Below are positions 31,653 through 42,241 of a stretch of DNA of 42,650 bases, piece after piece. Origin of the DNA: a virus; the IMG/VR virus record IMGVR_UViG_3300024344_000038, positions 1-42,650 of that record; one strand, written 5' to 3'. Positions within the stretch are counted from its first letter, which is position 1. Every line of letters begins with the position of its first letter. Made by a program: the position numbers and the translations under genes. A model generated the notes under the pieces. It did no database searches, had not been told where the DNA came from, and saw only the letters and a program-made list of their open reading frames with translations.

Positions 31653-32102
31653 ATGAAGCCTTATCATAGGCAATCTATATTACATGATATTTGTGAATTA
31701 GCTCCTAATTTAAGATACGAAGATAAACGAGAAGTCAATACGTTAGGAAAGACTTCTGAACAAGCTTTACTGTCCGGATATTTATTTGGAAAAGTTTGTC
31801 GTTCTATAATAGATAATCATGGACAAGTAGTAGGGATGTACGGAGTTTGTCCTGTAGATGAAACAACAGGCATTGTGTGGATGTTAGGCTCTAAAGGTTT
31901 ACATAAGATTAAACGCGCTTTCTTACGAGAGAGTCGAACTGAAGTTAATGGAATGAATAGTCTCTTTCCGCATATATGGAATATTATAGATAGTAGAAAT
32001 GATCTACATATTAAATGGATAAGATGGTGCGGATTTAAGATTATAGGAGAACGCATGATTAATAACGTAAAGTTTTATGAATTTTGTAAGGTAGCTGATT
32101 AA
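31653..32102 (+). CDS. T7 gp13-like protein (GNAT-like fold)
   Basis: The 149-residue protein has the layout of T7 gp13-type proteins: an N-terminal helix, VVGMYGVCPVDETTGIVWMLGS, a helix with KIKRAFLRESRTEVNGM, then PHIWNIIDSRNDLHIKWIRWCGFKIIGE. The latter is typical of acetyltransferase-like folds. In T7 gp13 lies in the same place and is needed for core assembly. Whether any enzymatic activity exists is unknown. It overlaps the next ATG. Confidence 0.8.
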   Translation: MKPYHRQSILHDICELAPNLRYEDKREVNTLGKTSEQALLSGYLFGKVCRSIIDNHGQVVGMYGVCPVDETTGIVWMLGSKGLHKIKRAFLRESRTEVNGMNSLFPHIWNIIDSRNDLHIKWIRWCGFKIIGERMINNVKFYEFCKVAD

Positions 32103-32800
32103 TGGGTTTTACTGCTTTGTGGGATATGGCTACAAGTGCTGATCTTGATACCTACTTGAAATTAGGTCAGTTTGCTGCTTCTGCTGGAACCAAACTGATG
32201 GAATATCAAGAAACAACGATATTAAGACAGCAAGAATATTATAGAGCAAGAGAACAGGCAGCTTTTAATAATCAGTTATTATACAATTCGTATACAAATC
32301 TAAACGAACAAGAACAGCTTGAATATAAGAAACACGCAGTTAATCAATTTGAATTACAAGGTCAAGTTAGAAGGGCTGTAGCTGCTAGATTAGCTCTACA
32401 AGGTTCAGCTAATAAGTCTGGAGGGTCTGCTGAAAGTATTATAATGAATATTCAAAGACAAGGCTTATATGCTAGTCATAGAAAAGATTTTAATTATGAA
32501 ATAAGAATAAGAAATCTACAAACCCAACGTGCTAATGAAGCCCTTGCAACTCAAAGTAGAAACAATGCGTTATATAATTCATTACAAGGATTCCCAAGTG
32601 CTACCGGATTAGCTCTATCTATTGGAGCTTCAGCCGTACAATATGGATCTGAGTGGAACAAAGGACGCGTAGGAAATGTTCCTAGTGCGAAAAGCGATAC
32701 AACTCCAACTAAAAAAGTTTCAAGTGAGTACGGCACTAAATCACATGGAGGAGTTTTCGCAACTCCTGTTGATAAACGAATGTTGGGAGGAAAAAGATAA
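32102..32800 (+). CDS. Internal virion protein, T7 gp14-like
   Basis: The 232-residue protein has a long helical region (KLMEYQETTILRQQEYYRAR, QAAFNNQLLYNSYTNLNEQEQLEYKK) with AARLALQGSANKSGGSAESI and RIRNLQTQRANEAL, matching gp14-type core proteins (T7 gp14 196 residues). In T7 gp14 forms a pore in the outer membrane during DNA ejection. The hydrophobic segment GLALSIGASAVQYG is the likely membrane-active part. It ends on the next gene's start. Confidence 0.8.
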   Translation: MGFTALWDMATSADLDTYLKLGQFAASAGTKLMEYQETTILRQQEYYRAREQAAFNNQLLYNSYTNLNEQEQLEYKKHAVNQFELQGQVRRAVAARLALQGSANKSGGSAESIIMNIQRQGLYASHRKDFNYEIRIRNLQTQRANEALATQSRNNALYNSLQGFPSATGLALSIGASAVQYGSEWNKGRVGNVPSAKSDTTPTKKVSSEYGTKSHGGVFATPVDKRMLGGKR

Positions 32801-34573
32801 GTGGCTCAAAATCAAATTCCTCTAGACCCCATTCAAGCACAGCTAGTTAAAACTTCTCAAACTGGTACAGCTTTAACAACATCCGGACCAGCTTATACAC
32901 AAAATGTATTTGGTACTCGAAGTCCAGCAGGAACTGGATTAGTCGAAGGACTTAGAGCTTTTGGTAAAGCTTTAGGATCAGCAGCAGAAATAGCGAAGCA
33001 GCGAAAGTTTGCAGAAGATATGATTACTGCTGGATTATATGCAGCCAAAGAACAAGTAGCTCCAGGATTAACTTCACAAAAAGCTTTAATTCATAATTAT
33101 AATTTATTAGACGAAAACTATGCTAATAAAATTTTAAACCAAGTAGAAGTTTATAGCTCTAATACGGCTGACAATATTTCTAACCATTTAGAATTAACTA
33201 CAGAACAAAAAGCTATACAACACGCTGGATTTATTGACCAAATTAGAGAAGAAGCAACTCGTAATATTACTCATAATGGCGAAGCTTTAGCAACTCTAAA
33301 TACTAAGTTAGAAGGTTACAAGCATAAATGGAATGTTGATATAGCTAAGTTTGAATTAGCAAGTCGTATGCAAAATACTATGGAAGCTGTAAGTGCTTCT
33401 ATAGAAAAGCAGTTTACTGAAACTACATTTATACCAGTACCTTTTATTAAAACTTTAGTTGACAAACTTAAACTTAGTGAAATTAAACATGAACGAATTA
33501 AAGTTGGAGGGAAATGGATTCGTACTGAGTTGAATATAGATAATAATAAAGCTGTATTTTCACTTTTGAAAAATAATGTAGTTGACAAATACAGACAAAA
33601 TCCTGAGTTATATGACGAGTTAACCGATAGAATTGATGATTATTTTAAACCTTTATCTGATAAAGAAGAAGCTTTGATTACTGCTGGAAAACAAGATGCA
33701 ATCGGAGATCATCAAACTTTTAAATCTTTGTTTAGTGAATTAGATAGCGAGATTACAGCTATACAAAAAGCCCTAACAGCAGAGCATAAAAATAGTGCGG
33801 GTGATTGGTTTCAGGGTTGGGCAGCCGTTAAATTAGAAAATGATCTTCCTTGGACAGCAGAAGATACCACATTATTTATACAACAATTTGGAACAGATGC
33901 TTCTACTTGGATTAACAAAGCCAAAGTGCTTTTAACATCCGATAAAAATGGAGTGGGTAGTACACAATTTATGCAAGCTTTAGGTTATGTTGCAAGAGGG
34001 CTAGTTACAAATGAAGAAGGTGTTCAAGGATTAGTGCAAAAATTCCATTTAACAAATGATGTAGCATCTAAACTGAACGGCTTAGTAGGAGTAAATAAAA
34101 GTTCTTATAAAGAAAATATAAGTATGCTAGAGAAATCAAGCATAACTTCTGATGGACGAATTCAAAAATTAGTTCAAAATACATTTCTTCAAAATTATTT
34201 AGCTCCTATTTTAGAAGAAGAAAACGAAACTTTAGAAGATCTTTTTTCCGAAAAATGGATGGAAGGTTGGTATCTGGTTATAAATAAAGTTAAATGGCCT
34301 CAGGAAGTTAGATTTATTTTAGAGACAGTACAATCGGAAGTAGCAAAAAATCAAGCAGCAATATATACAGCTAGTTTGAATAGAGTTTATGATGATGCAG
34401 CTAATCAGAAATATGGAAGACGTACTTTTGCACCTGAAGAAGCTAGTGCGTGGGCTATTCAAAGAACAGAAGCCGTATTAAAACTTATAGAAGACCTTGG
34501 AGAGTGGGAGGTTGTAGAAGAAGATCAGAATGGTACAACAGTAAGATTATTGAAGAAAAAGGAGTCTAAATAA
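32801..34573 (+). CDS. Internal virion protein, T7 gp15-like
   Basis: The 590-residue protein (T7 gp15 747) starts at GTG 32801, preceded by GGAGG at about 32787. It is mainly helical and acidic, with LVEGLRAFGKALGSAAEIAKQRK near the N-terminus. By order it follows gp14 and precedes the large core protein, so it is the gp15 equivalent, which in T7 builds the internal core and the periplasmic channel. Sequence alone is only weakly recognisable. Confidence 0.75.
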   Translation: MAQNQIPLDPIQAQLVKTSQTGTALTTSGPAYTQNVFGTRSPAGTGLVEGLRAFGKALGSAAEIAKQRKFAEDMITAGLYAAKEQVAPGLTSQKALIHNYNLLDENYANKILNQVEVYSSNTADNISNHLELTTEQKAIQHAGFIDQIREEATRNITHNGEALATLNTKLEGYKHKWNVDIAKFELASRMQNTMEAVSASIEKQFTETTFIPVPFIKTLVDKLKLSEIKHERIKVGGKWIRTELNIDNNKAVFSLLKNNVVDKYRQNPELYDELTDRIDDYFKPLSDKEEALITAGKQDAIGDHQTFKSLFSELDSEITAIQKALTAEHKNSAGDWFQGWAAVKLENDLPWTAEDTTLFIQQFGTDASTWINKAKVLLTSDKNGVGSTQFMQALGYVARGLVTNEEGVQGLVQKFHLTNDVASKLNGLVGVNKSSYKENISMLEKSSITSDGRIQKLVQNTFLQNYLAPILEEENETLEDLFSEKWMEGWYLVINKVKWPQEVRFILETVQSEVAKNQAAIYTASLNRVYDDAANQKYGRRTFAPEEASAWAIQRTEAVLKLIEDLGEWEVVEEDQNGTTVRLLKKKESK

Positions 34574-34575
34574 AA

Positions 34576-35313
34576 ATGGCTACTAATGTAAAGGCAACCT
34601 CTAGACCAGATAAAACTGGAGGACCTCTAGATAGTCCTAGATTTCCAAATACACTTACTACTGAAGATACCCAAGAAACAGATTCTTTTCTTACCGCAGG
34701 AATATTTGAATGGATTAAAGATCCTAAAGCTACTGCTTTTAAAATAGGTGAAGTAATAGCTAAAGAAGCTAAGGAAACAGAAACTGATATTAAAGAATTT
34801 GTACGCTATCTTAAAATATTGGAAGATCCTTTGCCTGCATATTCGTTTATAGGTTATTTAGCTGATTCAGCCAAAGCTAGAATTAAAGCTGGACTAAATC
34901 CAACTCAAGCTGAAGTAGATGCTCAACGTACTTTTACACCTGAATCACTTATGACAGCACAACATATGGAGACTTTAGATTTTTTTGTGAGAAAGGCTAA
35001 GAACGATTGGAAAGGTGGACCAAAGGATAAAGACAGTAATTGGAACAGTTTAAATTTGCTTGATAAAAAATATGAACCACTACTAGACCAAGATCCTAAG
35101 TTAAGAGCTATGGCTTGGACACTTGGTAAGGTTAGTTTTAAACAAGATCCTAAGACAAACACGATAACTTATGCAGATAGATATGATTTTGACAAGAAAG
35201 AAGCTGCTAAAACAAAGGGGATAGTAGGTCCATCGAAAGCTCCAGAATTTACATGGGGTATAGGTAGACCATTTCCAAAAGGTACTAAAGCTCCTAAGAT
35301 AACAGAAATTTAA
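34576..35313 (+). CDS. Probable internal virion protein of unknown type
   Basis: The 245-residue protein lies between gp15- and gp16-like genes, where T7 has no extra gene. Its N-terminus is polar (KATSRPDKTGGPLDSPRFPNTL), then SFLTAGIFEWIKDPKATAFKIGEVIAKEAKE, and later LRAMAWTLGKVSFKQDPKTNTITYADRYDFD. The middle is helical. I infer a virion role from context and do not recognise a family. Confidence 0.65.
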   Translation: MATNVKATSRPDKTGGPLDSPRFPNTLTTEDTQETDSFLTAGIFEWIKDPKATAFKIGEVIAKEAKETETDIKEFVRYLKILEDPLPAYSFIGYLADSAKARIKAGLNPTQAEVDAQRTFTPESLMTAQHMETLDFFVRKAKNDWKGGPKDKDSNWNSLNLLDKKYEPLLDQDPKLRAMAWTLGKVSFKQDPKTNTITYADRYDFDKKEAAKTKGIVGPSKAPEFTWGIGRPFPKGTKAPKITEI

Positions 35314-35325
35314 TGGATAACATAA

Positions 35326-38300
35326 ATGGCTGACGAATCATTTAATATTTTACAGAATTTTATAGAGCCTGAAGAACAGCTAATTGAACCTGAAGAACAA
35401 GAAATTAATCTTCCCGATAGTTCTTCTATAGCAGCTCCGTCAGAAGAAACTTTTGCAGCAGAAGCTTTTGATAAAGAAGTAGAATTTGATACATTTATTG
35501 ATAAATATAAAGAAAATTCAGATACTATTTTTATAGAAGCTACTAAAGAAGATAATAATGTTAGCCAAGAAGATCGTGACCAAACAGCTTTAGACGAACA
35601 GAAGGAACACTTTAAACATAACGCGCAAAAAAGAGAAATAGATAAATTAGAAGCTGAAGATCCGGATAGTATTTGGTGGACTGTTAAAGAATATGCTAAT
35701 GTTGCTAAACGAGCAGCAAAAATGCCTGCGTATGGTGTAATGCAAATGGGCGAAAATGTGTTATCTAGAGTTGGAGCTGTTGAAGAAGGTTCTTTACATA
35801 TCCCTGAACCTAAAAATATTTTTGAAGCTCTATTAAAAGGTTTTCCACAAGCAGCCTCTTTTTTTGTTCCTGCTACTTGGGCTGTTAAAGGTCCAGTAGC
35901 TGCGATGAAAATAGGTCAAGGCTTAACAACTTTATTTAAATCTTCTAAAACACTTAAAAAAGCCCAAGATCTTTTAACATGGGGTATAGCTGGAGCTGGT
36001 ACAGATGCGTTAGCTTTTAAAGCAACCGATCCAAATATGGCTAATATGTTATTGCTTTTTGATAGTCTTGCTCAACATCCTGTAGCTTCCCATGCACTTT
36101 ATACTTATCTAGCTACTAAACCTGAGGGTTATACAGATCCTAAAACTGGAAAGTTAGATCCTGATTCTACTGCGAAAGCTACTACTAAAAATGTAATAAC
36201 AGGTGCTATTGGAGCACCTATAGTAGCATCTGTATTAAAAAATCTATTGAAGTTTATGGGTTGGTCTTATACTAAAACTTCTACTTGGATTAATCCTCAA
36301 GGTGCAGAGGAGATGCTTGGTGTCGATAAAAGTTTAGCTAAAGAAGTAGCACAATTAGGAAAAAGATTTCAAACTGAAACAGGAGTTGCACTTAAGGACG
36401 TTGAAAAAGCTACTCAAGAGTATGTAACAGAAATATTACCTCTTTTAAAAGTTACTTTCGATCAAGCTGATGAAGCTGGTAAAAAATCTATTTTAGATAA
36501 TTTACCTCAAAATTTAGAAGCTTCTGCTAGAAAAGAAATCGAAAACAGTTTAAGAAGTCCTCTACCTAAAATTGGAAAAGCTCTTACCGAACCCAATCCA
36601 GGTTTAGTTAAACTGTTAACTAAGTATGTTAATGGAGAAAAAATAGAAACTCCAGATTACTATTATATGGGTAAAGATCAAGCTGGAAATCCCAAACAAA
36701 TGCCTATTATAGAATCATTTAACTTATTAAAAACACGAACTACACCGGAATTTAAATCATTAATTCAAGCTTTAAGTCGAGTTATAGATTCTAAAAGTTT
36801 AAAAGATAAAACTTACTTATCTAAAGTTCAAAGTGTTGCAAACTTACTTGGTAAACCTGTAGATGAAATAATTGATACTCTAGGACAAAACGTAGCTAAT
36901 TTAGAAAAGGCTGTTGGATATGTAGATGCGTATAAAGCTTTAGTATTAATGCACTTAGAGCACGTTGAAAAACTTTTTAAACGATTTAAAAATGCTAAAG
37001 TTGGAACAGATGAATATGATATAGCTTTAGCTAATCGTAATGCAGCTTCAGCTCAACTTGAACAGATAATAAGTTTAGCAAGTAGAGAATCTAGTTTAGC
37101 AAGTAATTTACTTAGGGCTCATTCAGAGACAGTTGGGGAATCACTTACAAAATCGAAACTTAATGTCCATGATGAGTTGTTTAATGCCTCGCCTCATGCT
37201 GAAGTTTCTTATACTAGAACAATAGATAACATCTTTAACATGAGTCATAGAAGATCTGATGAGTTTCTTGATACATGGGATAAATTAAAAGTTGATCTTC
37301 CTGGAGCTGCTACTCGTAGAGTTAAGGTTAAAAAGGGGGATACTAAAAAAGGTAAGCGTTTAAAGACCAAATTAAATGCTACCCAAGCTAGAATTAAACG
37401 ACTAGAAAAAAGATTAGCTAATTTAAAAGCTGGTAAACGTCCGAAAAAAGGAGAACCACGTTTAAAAACAGCTAAAGAATTAGAACTAGAAGACCTTATA
37501 GAATTAGAACTAGAAAAAACCACACTTCCTAAAGAGCAACAAGCTATACAACTTAGGTTTGCTCAACTAACTCAGCAATTAAAAGACTTAAAAGCTGGTA
37601 AAGTTACTAAAAAAGGGTTTAAAGAACTAAAAACAACTGAAATATTAGAGCTTGAAAAGGAAGTAAAAAAACTTAAGAAACAAATTAAAAAGCCTAAAAC
37701 GGATACTCAAAAAGCAGAAGCTAATATTAAACGATATAGAGAAGAACTTAATAAACTTATATTAACGAGAGAAGGTAAAGCTCCCACTACTGCTAAACGA
37801 ACTCCAACTGATGTAGAAAAAGAGCTTGTCCAAGAGATTAAGAATCAAAAGCAAAGATTAGGTTGGCTTAAAGATAAACATAAAATAACTTTAGAAGATT
37901 TAAGAGAACTTGCTATACAAACAGCAACTCAAGAAGAAGCTAAAGTTATTGCTGATTCTATGTTAACACAGATACGCATGAGACTATTAGCTCCTAAGTT
38001 AAGCACTTGGATGAAGTATAGACTTATTTCAGAAGAAATATTTATTAATGGATTACTTAGTAGTTTTAAAACTCCTGTTGTAAATGGTATAGGAAATAGT
38101 TTTATGCTAGGTATTACTCCAATGTTTAAGTTTATGGCTGCTCAGAAAGGTGGTGGGCCTGTAACACATAGAGAAGCAGCTATATTTTTTCAAAAATCTA
38201 TGAACGCTATTCCTTCACAACTTAAAGTGTTTTGGAGAGCTATGCGATATGGCGAAGGTTTAGATGATCCTAGAATTAAAACTGATATGCAAAAGCCTCA

Positions 38301-40275
38301 TACACGCTATATGTCCAAAGAATTACTACAATTATCTGGAGCGAGAGGTGCAGCTTTTGATTACATGGGAAAAGTTACAAATTTGCCAGGAAATCTTGTT
38401 TCTTCAATGGATATAGCTTATAAAGGATTAAGTATAGCTGGAGAACTTCCTTCATTAGCTTACCGAAAAGCTGTAAGCGAATTTATGGCAGAGAATAAAG
38501 GCCTTAAACCTACTACTGTGGATCATCAAATTAGCGTTGATAAACGAGCTAAAGAAATAATGGATGATCTTGACGCACATCCAGAGATTAGAGAAGGAGC
38601 TCAACAGTTAGCCGAAAAAAATACATTTACAGATGATTTACCTACTGTTGAAAGACCAGTTATAACTAAAGATGGGGTTGAAATGCAGGAAGTTCCTGGA
38701 TTGGCTTCTAAATTACAAGGCATAATAAACGAAGATTCTACAGGAATTCTAAGAGGTTATCTTCCTTTCTTTCGTACACCTTACCAGATACTAAGAACAG
38801 GTACAGAACTAACTCCTTTACTTAATGAGTTTCATCAAACACTTCAGAAAGAATTAAATCCTAAACTATCTTCACCAGCAGTAGTTCAAATGGCTAAAGG
38901 AAGGGTAGCAACAGGTCGATATTTAATGGCAGGAGCTATATTTTTAGCTGCTAACGGAGTTATTACTAATGGTCCTCCTGCTGATCCTAAGCTTAGAGCT
39001 CGTATGGAAAAAGCTATGGGCGGTAAACATTGGTATACTTTTAACTTAGGCTTTGGTCCTATACCTTATGCTCGATGGGACCCTATTGGTATGATATTTT
39101 CAGAAGCATCTATTATAGCTCAAACTATGCGATCATTACGTCATTTAAACGGACAACAATCTTTAGATCGACAGGGTAATCCACTGGATGATGATAGAAA
39201 ACGAGAAGAACAGTACAACGAAATGTTTAATACAAGTGTTCTTTCTCTCCAAGCGTTAATTAAAGATAGACATTATTTACAAAGTTTAATGCAATCACTA
39301 GCTATTTTTGATGAAGATATTCATATCAAACAAAAATGGTTAAATCAACTTAGATTACGTTATGATCCTCGTGTTAGTTTATTTTCGTCTATACGAAGAA
39401 ATATAATTAAAGGACACGAAGCTGGTAAACCTATAAAGGAATTACCTGAACGTATGAAGTCTGAATGGGACCCTATTAAACAAAAATATACTGGTGAAAT
39501 AGGTGCATCAGCTTTTGAACAATCTTATCGTGCTCTAATAAATGAATCCTCAGTTGTTTTTGATGAGTTTTACAAGAGTCTTACAGGTCATGGAGACACA
39601 GCAAAAGTTAAGAATTTAATGAACGAAACAGAGTTTTATCCAGGAACTCATTACGAAAATGAAAACCATATCCAACCCTATGAATATACACGAAATATGG
39701 TCAATAGTATATTTAATATTGGTGCTACAAATATAGGTTTATCTGAATCTAATAGTGCTGTTATGCGAAAACTTGCTGAACTTGGTTCTAAAATGCAATC
39801 ACCAGAACAAGTTAAATCCTTTTCTGTAGGTAATGATCCACAGACTAATAAAAGTTTTGGTGTTGTTAAATTAAATACGGATGAATGGTTATTTTTCAGA
39901 GATGAATGGCTTAGATTAAATACTAGAGATAATAAATTAGAGAAAATGGTTAGAGGATGGCGGTGGGCATCTCCACCTACAGGTCTTGGACCAAAAGAAC
40001 TTACTGAATGGTGGCAACAACACGTTAAAAAAGGTGGTCTTTCAGCACCAAAGCAATTAGCAAAACTAGACATGAAACTCAATAAGAATAGAGATAGAGC
40101 AATAAAAGCAACAAAAAAGAGATTTCCAGAATTACGCGCTCGTATGAGATATATATTTGAACAAGGTATGCGTCTTAAAAAATCTGCTACAATTCCATCT
40201 TCAAATATAATGGATCAATATTCATCACAAATGGCTCCTTTAAGCCCATTACAACAACCCCAAGGACAACAATAA
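35326..40275 (+). CDS. Large internal virion protein, T7 gp16-like
   Basis: The 1649-residue protein is the largest in the phage and corresponds by position to T7 gp16 (1318 residues), which spans the cell envelope during DNA ejection. Possible membrane-interacting stretches are near residues 175-195 (AASFFVPATWAVKGP) and 288-305 (TGAIGAPIVASVLKNLL). Residues about 660-850 form a Lys/Glu-rich coiled coil, a NGLLSSFKTPVVNGIGNS segment follows near 905, and YLMAGAIFLAANGVI is near 1200. No GLMQ-type lytic transglycosylase motif is visible at the N-terminus, unlike T7 gp16. Confidence 0.8.
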   Translation: MADESFNILQNFIEPEEQLIEPEEQEINLPDSSSIAAPSEETFAAEAFDKEVEFDTFIDKYKENSDTIFIEATKEDNNVSQEDRDQTALDEQKEHFKHNAQKREIDKLEAEDPDSIWWTVKEYANVAKRAAKMPAYGVMQMGENVLSRVGAVEEGSLHIPEPKNIFEALLKGFPQAASFFVPATWAVKGPVAAMKIGQGLTTLFKSSKTLKKAQDLLTWGIAGAGTDALAFKATDPNMANMLLLFDSLAQHPVASHALYTYLATKPEGYTDPKTGKLDPDSTAKATTKNVITGAIGAPIVASVLKNLLKFMGWSYTKTSTWINPQGAEEMLGVDKSLAKEVAQLGKRFQTETGVALKDVEKATQEYVTEILPLLKVTFDQADEAGKKSILDNLPQNLEASARKEIENSLRSPLPKIGKALTEPNPGLVKLLTKYVNGEKIETPDYYYMGKDQAGNPKQMPIIESFNLLKTRTTPEFKSLIQALSRVIDSKSLKDKTYLSKVQSVANLLGKPVDEIIDTLGQNVANLEKAVGYVDAYKALVLMHLEHVEKLFKRFKNAKVGTDEYDIALANRNAASAQLEQIISLASRESSLASNLLRAHSETVGESLTKSKLNVHDELFNASPHAEVSYTRTIDNIFNMSHRRSDEFLDTWDKLKVDLPGAATRRVKVKKGDTKKGKRLKTKLNATQARIKRLEKRLANLKAGKRPKKGEPRLKTAKELELEDLIELELEKTTLPKEQQAIQLRFAQLTQQLKDLKAGKVTKKGFKELKTTEILELEKEVKKLKKQIKKPKTDTQKAEANIKRYREELNKLILTREGKAPTTAKRTPTDVEKELVQEIKNQKQRLGWLKDKHKITLEDLRELAIQTATQEEAKVIADSMLTQIRMRLLAPKLSTWMKYRLISEEIFINGLLSSFKTPVVNGIGNSFMLGITPMFKFMAAQKGGGPVTHREAAIFFQKSMNAIPSQLKVFWRAMRYGEGLDDPRIKTDMQKPHTRYMSKELLQLSGARGAAFDYMGKVTNLPGNLVSSMDIAYKGLSIAGELPSLAYRKAVSEFMAENKGLKPTTVDHQISVDKRAKEIMDDLDAHPEIREGAQQLAEKNTFTDDLPTVERPVITKDGVEMQEVPGLASKLQGIINEDSTGILRGYLPFFRTPYQILRTGTELTPLLNEFHQTLQKELNPKLSSPAVVQMAKGRVATGRYLMAGAIFLAANGVITNGPPADPKLRARMEKAMGGKHWYTFNLGFGPIPYARWDPIGMIFSEASIIAQTMRSLRHLNGQQSLDRQGNPLDDDRKREEQYNEMFNTSVLSLQALIKDRHYLQSLMQSLAIFDEDIHIKQKWLNQLRLRYDPRVSLFSSIRRNIIKGHEAGKPIKELPERMKSEWDPIKQKYTGEIGASAFEQSYRALINESSVVFDEFYKSLTGHGDTAKVKNLMNETEFYPGTHYENENHIQPYEYTRNMVNSIFNIGATNIGLSESNSAVMRKLAELGSKMQSPEQVKSFSVGNDPQTNKSFGVVKLNTDEWLFFRDEWLRLNTRDNKLEKMVRGWRWASPPTGLGPKELTEWWQQHVKKGGLSAPKQLAKLDMKLNKNRDRAIKATKKRFPELRARMRYIFEQGMRLKKSATIPSSNIMDQYSSQMAPLSPLQQPQGQQ

Positions 40276-41652
40276 ATGGCTAATTCAAGTGTAAGATATG
40301 TTGCTTCAGGTGACACTCAGGAATTTGCTGTTACTTTTCCATTTATCAGTCGAACTCATGTAACTGTCGAGGTCGATGGATCTTCAGCAAGTTTTACTTG
40401 GAACAACGATAGTTTAATAACAGTGACTTCTCCTGCTGATATAACTGCGGATCAGGTAGTTTTAATCAAGCGTACTACAAGTCAAGCTACAAGGCTTGTA
40501 GACTATGTAGATGGCTCTAATTTATCTGAGACAGACTTGGATACCGATAGTAAACAAGCGTTCTACATGGCTCAGGAGGCTCTAGATGAGCTCACGTTAC
40601 TTGATGACGCTGCTATTGCAACATCGGGTTTTATATTAGTAGCTGACGGTACAGATTATGCTGGTGTAGCTCTCTCAGGAGATGCTACTATCAGTGCTGC
40701 TGGAGCTTTAACAATAGCTAGTGGAGCAGTAGAGACTGCTATGATAGCTGCGGATGCTATCAATGCAACAAAAATAGCTGACGATGCGATTGACAGCGAA
40801 CACTATACAGACGGAAGTATTGACACTGCCCATATTGGAGCTGGACAAGTAACTACCGCGAAATTGGCTGATGATGCTGTTACCGGAGCTAAAATAACAT
40901 TATTTGATGATTCTTATGCTGCTACTAATACACATATTTTAGTTGCAGATGGCACTGATTTTGATAATGTAGCTATGACAGGAGATATAACTATCTCTAA
41001 TGCTGGTGTTACCTCTATTGGTAGTGGTGTTATTCAAAATGCTGATATTAATGGAAGTGCTGCTATAGATGCTTCTAAGATTCATAATGGGACTATAAGT
41101 AACACTGAGTTTGGTTATCTTAATGGTGTGACTTCAGCTATTCAAACTCAAATAGATGATGTTGTTTCAGGTACAGTTTCAACAATAGATGATGATAACT
41201 TTACACTCCAAGATAATGGAGATACAACTAAAAAAGCTCAATTCCAATGTTCTGGAATATCAACTAGTACGACTAGAACCTTTACTTTTCCAGATGCTAA
41301 TGCTACTTTAGTAGGCACAGCTACTACAGATACACTAACTAATAAAACTTTAACTACACCTGTTATTAATACAGGTGCTAGTTTAAAAAATGCTGCTTCA
41401 AGTGCAGGCTATTTAGATTTTTATGAAGATTCAGATAACGGTACAAACTATGTTAGAGTAATTGGTCCTGCTGCTACGACTACTGTAACAATCACTTTGC
41501 CTGCTGCTACAGATACATTGGTAGGTAAAGCAACCACAGATACATTAACAAATAAAACATTAACCAGCCCTACTATAAATAGTCCAGTTATCGGTGGAAC
41601 TTGGACTTCTTATACAACAAGTACAGGCAAAGCATTAGTCATGGGATTTTAG
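40276..41652 (+). CDS. Tail fibre protein (T7 gp17-like N-terminus)
   Basis: The first 105 residues ([57 protein letters not shown]) are the T7 gp17-type virion-attachment domain. The rest is a repeated shaft: HILVADGTD-type motifs recur at residues about 118 and 219, and [10 protein letters not shown] recurs about 70 residues apart (Asn356 and Asn426). The C-terminus is short and lacks an obvious receptor domain, so the small proteins that follow may complete the tip. It starts directly on the gp16-like stop. Confidence 0.9.
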   Translation: MANSSVRYVASGDTQEFAVTFPFISRTHVTVEVDGSSASFTWNNDSLITVTSPADITADQVVLIKRTTSQATRLVDYVDGSNLSETDLDTDSKQAFYMAQEALDELTLLDDAAIATSGFILVADGTDYAGVALSGDATISAAGALTIASGAVETAMIAADAINATKIADDAIDSEHYTDGSIDTAHIGAGQVTTAKLADDAVTGAKITLFDDSYAATNTHILVADGTDFDNVAMTGDITISNAGVTSIGSGVIQNADINGSAAIDASKIHNGTISNTEFGYLNGVTSAIQTQIDDVVSGTVSTIDDDNFTLQDNGDTTKKAQFQCSGISTSTTRTFTFPDANATLVGTATTDTLTNKTLTTPVINTGASLKNAASSAGYLDFYEDSDNGTNYVRVIGPAATTTVTITLPAATDTLVGKATTDTLTNKTLTSPTINSPVIGGTWTSYTTSTGKALVMGF

Positions 41653-41661
41653 GAGAAAGTT

Positions 41662-41991
41662 ATGGCAAGTGAAGTTTTAAAATTAGCAACATTCAGAGGC
41701 GATGCTTCTTCTGTTCAAGCATTACTTACTGTTGCATCTGGACATACTTATACGGTTTTAAGTATAACTATATGTGAAACAGGAAATGCAGCGGAAACAT
41801 TCAAATTATTGATTGATGACGGAGGGGGAGGATCAGATACTTATATTTATTTCGATCAAGACCTTACAGCTAAAGCAACCTTTGAACATACTTCCAAATT
41901 TGTAATGGAAGCCTCAGATCATTTATCAATTATTACTGGTAGTTCATCAAATATTGATGTATGTGTTTCATATCTCGATCAGACATTATAA
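41662..41991 (+). CDS. Small fibre-associated structural protein
   Basis: The 109-residue protein (VLKLATFRGDASSVQALLTVASGHTYTVLSITICETGN, AETFKLLIDDGGGGSDTYIYFD, ASDHLSIITGSSSNIDVCVSYLDQ) is beta-rich and looks like a small jelly roll of the kind found in phage appendage proteins. TTAGGAGAAAG precedes the start by a few bases. It sits directly after the tail fibre and probably joins the fibre tip. Confidence 0.7.
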   Translation: MASEVLKLATFRGDASSVQALLTVASGHTYTVLSITICETGNAAETFKLLIDDGGGGSDTYIYFDQDLTAKATFEHTSKFVMEASDHLSIITGSSSNIDVCVSYLDQTL

Positions 41992-42001
41992 GGAATAAAC
42001 T

Positions 42002-42232
42002 ATGAGTGGAATCGTTGGATCAAACGTAACCAGATCATCAGGTATTATAGCTACAGCAGAAGGTGGAGGTCCAAGTTTAGGCACAAGTCACATTATACGC
42101 ACCAATGCCAAAACTATTGATGAGAATATAACTTTTCTAGGCTCAGAAAATGGGACAACTGCTGGTCCTGTTTCAGTATCAGATGGATATACGATAACGG
42201 TAGCTAGTGGCTCAACCTGGACTATAATCTAA
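42002..42232 (+). CDS. Small fibre-tip-like protein
   Basis: The 76-residue product begins MSGIVGSNVTRSSGIIA and ends GPVSVSDGYTITVASGSTWTII, a start and end pattern shared by many small structural proteins in marine phages. It is beta-prone with no charged core. AAGGAATAAAC precedes the start. By position it belongs to the fibre set. Confidence 0.7.
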   Translation: MSGIVGSNVTRSSGIIATAEGGGPSLGTSHIIRTNAKTIDENITFLGSENGTTAGPVSVSDGYTITVASGSTWTII

Positions 42233-42241
42233 GGATAAACT

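Noticed and set aside
39678-40082. 134-residue minus-strand frame inside the gp16-like gene
   Set aside because: It is antisense to a convincing coding region and has no signals of its own; all real genes here are on the + strand.
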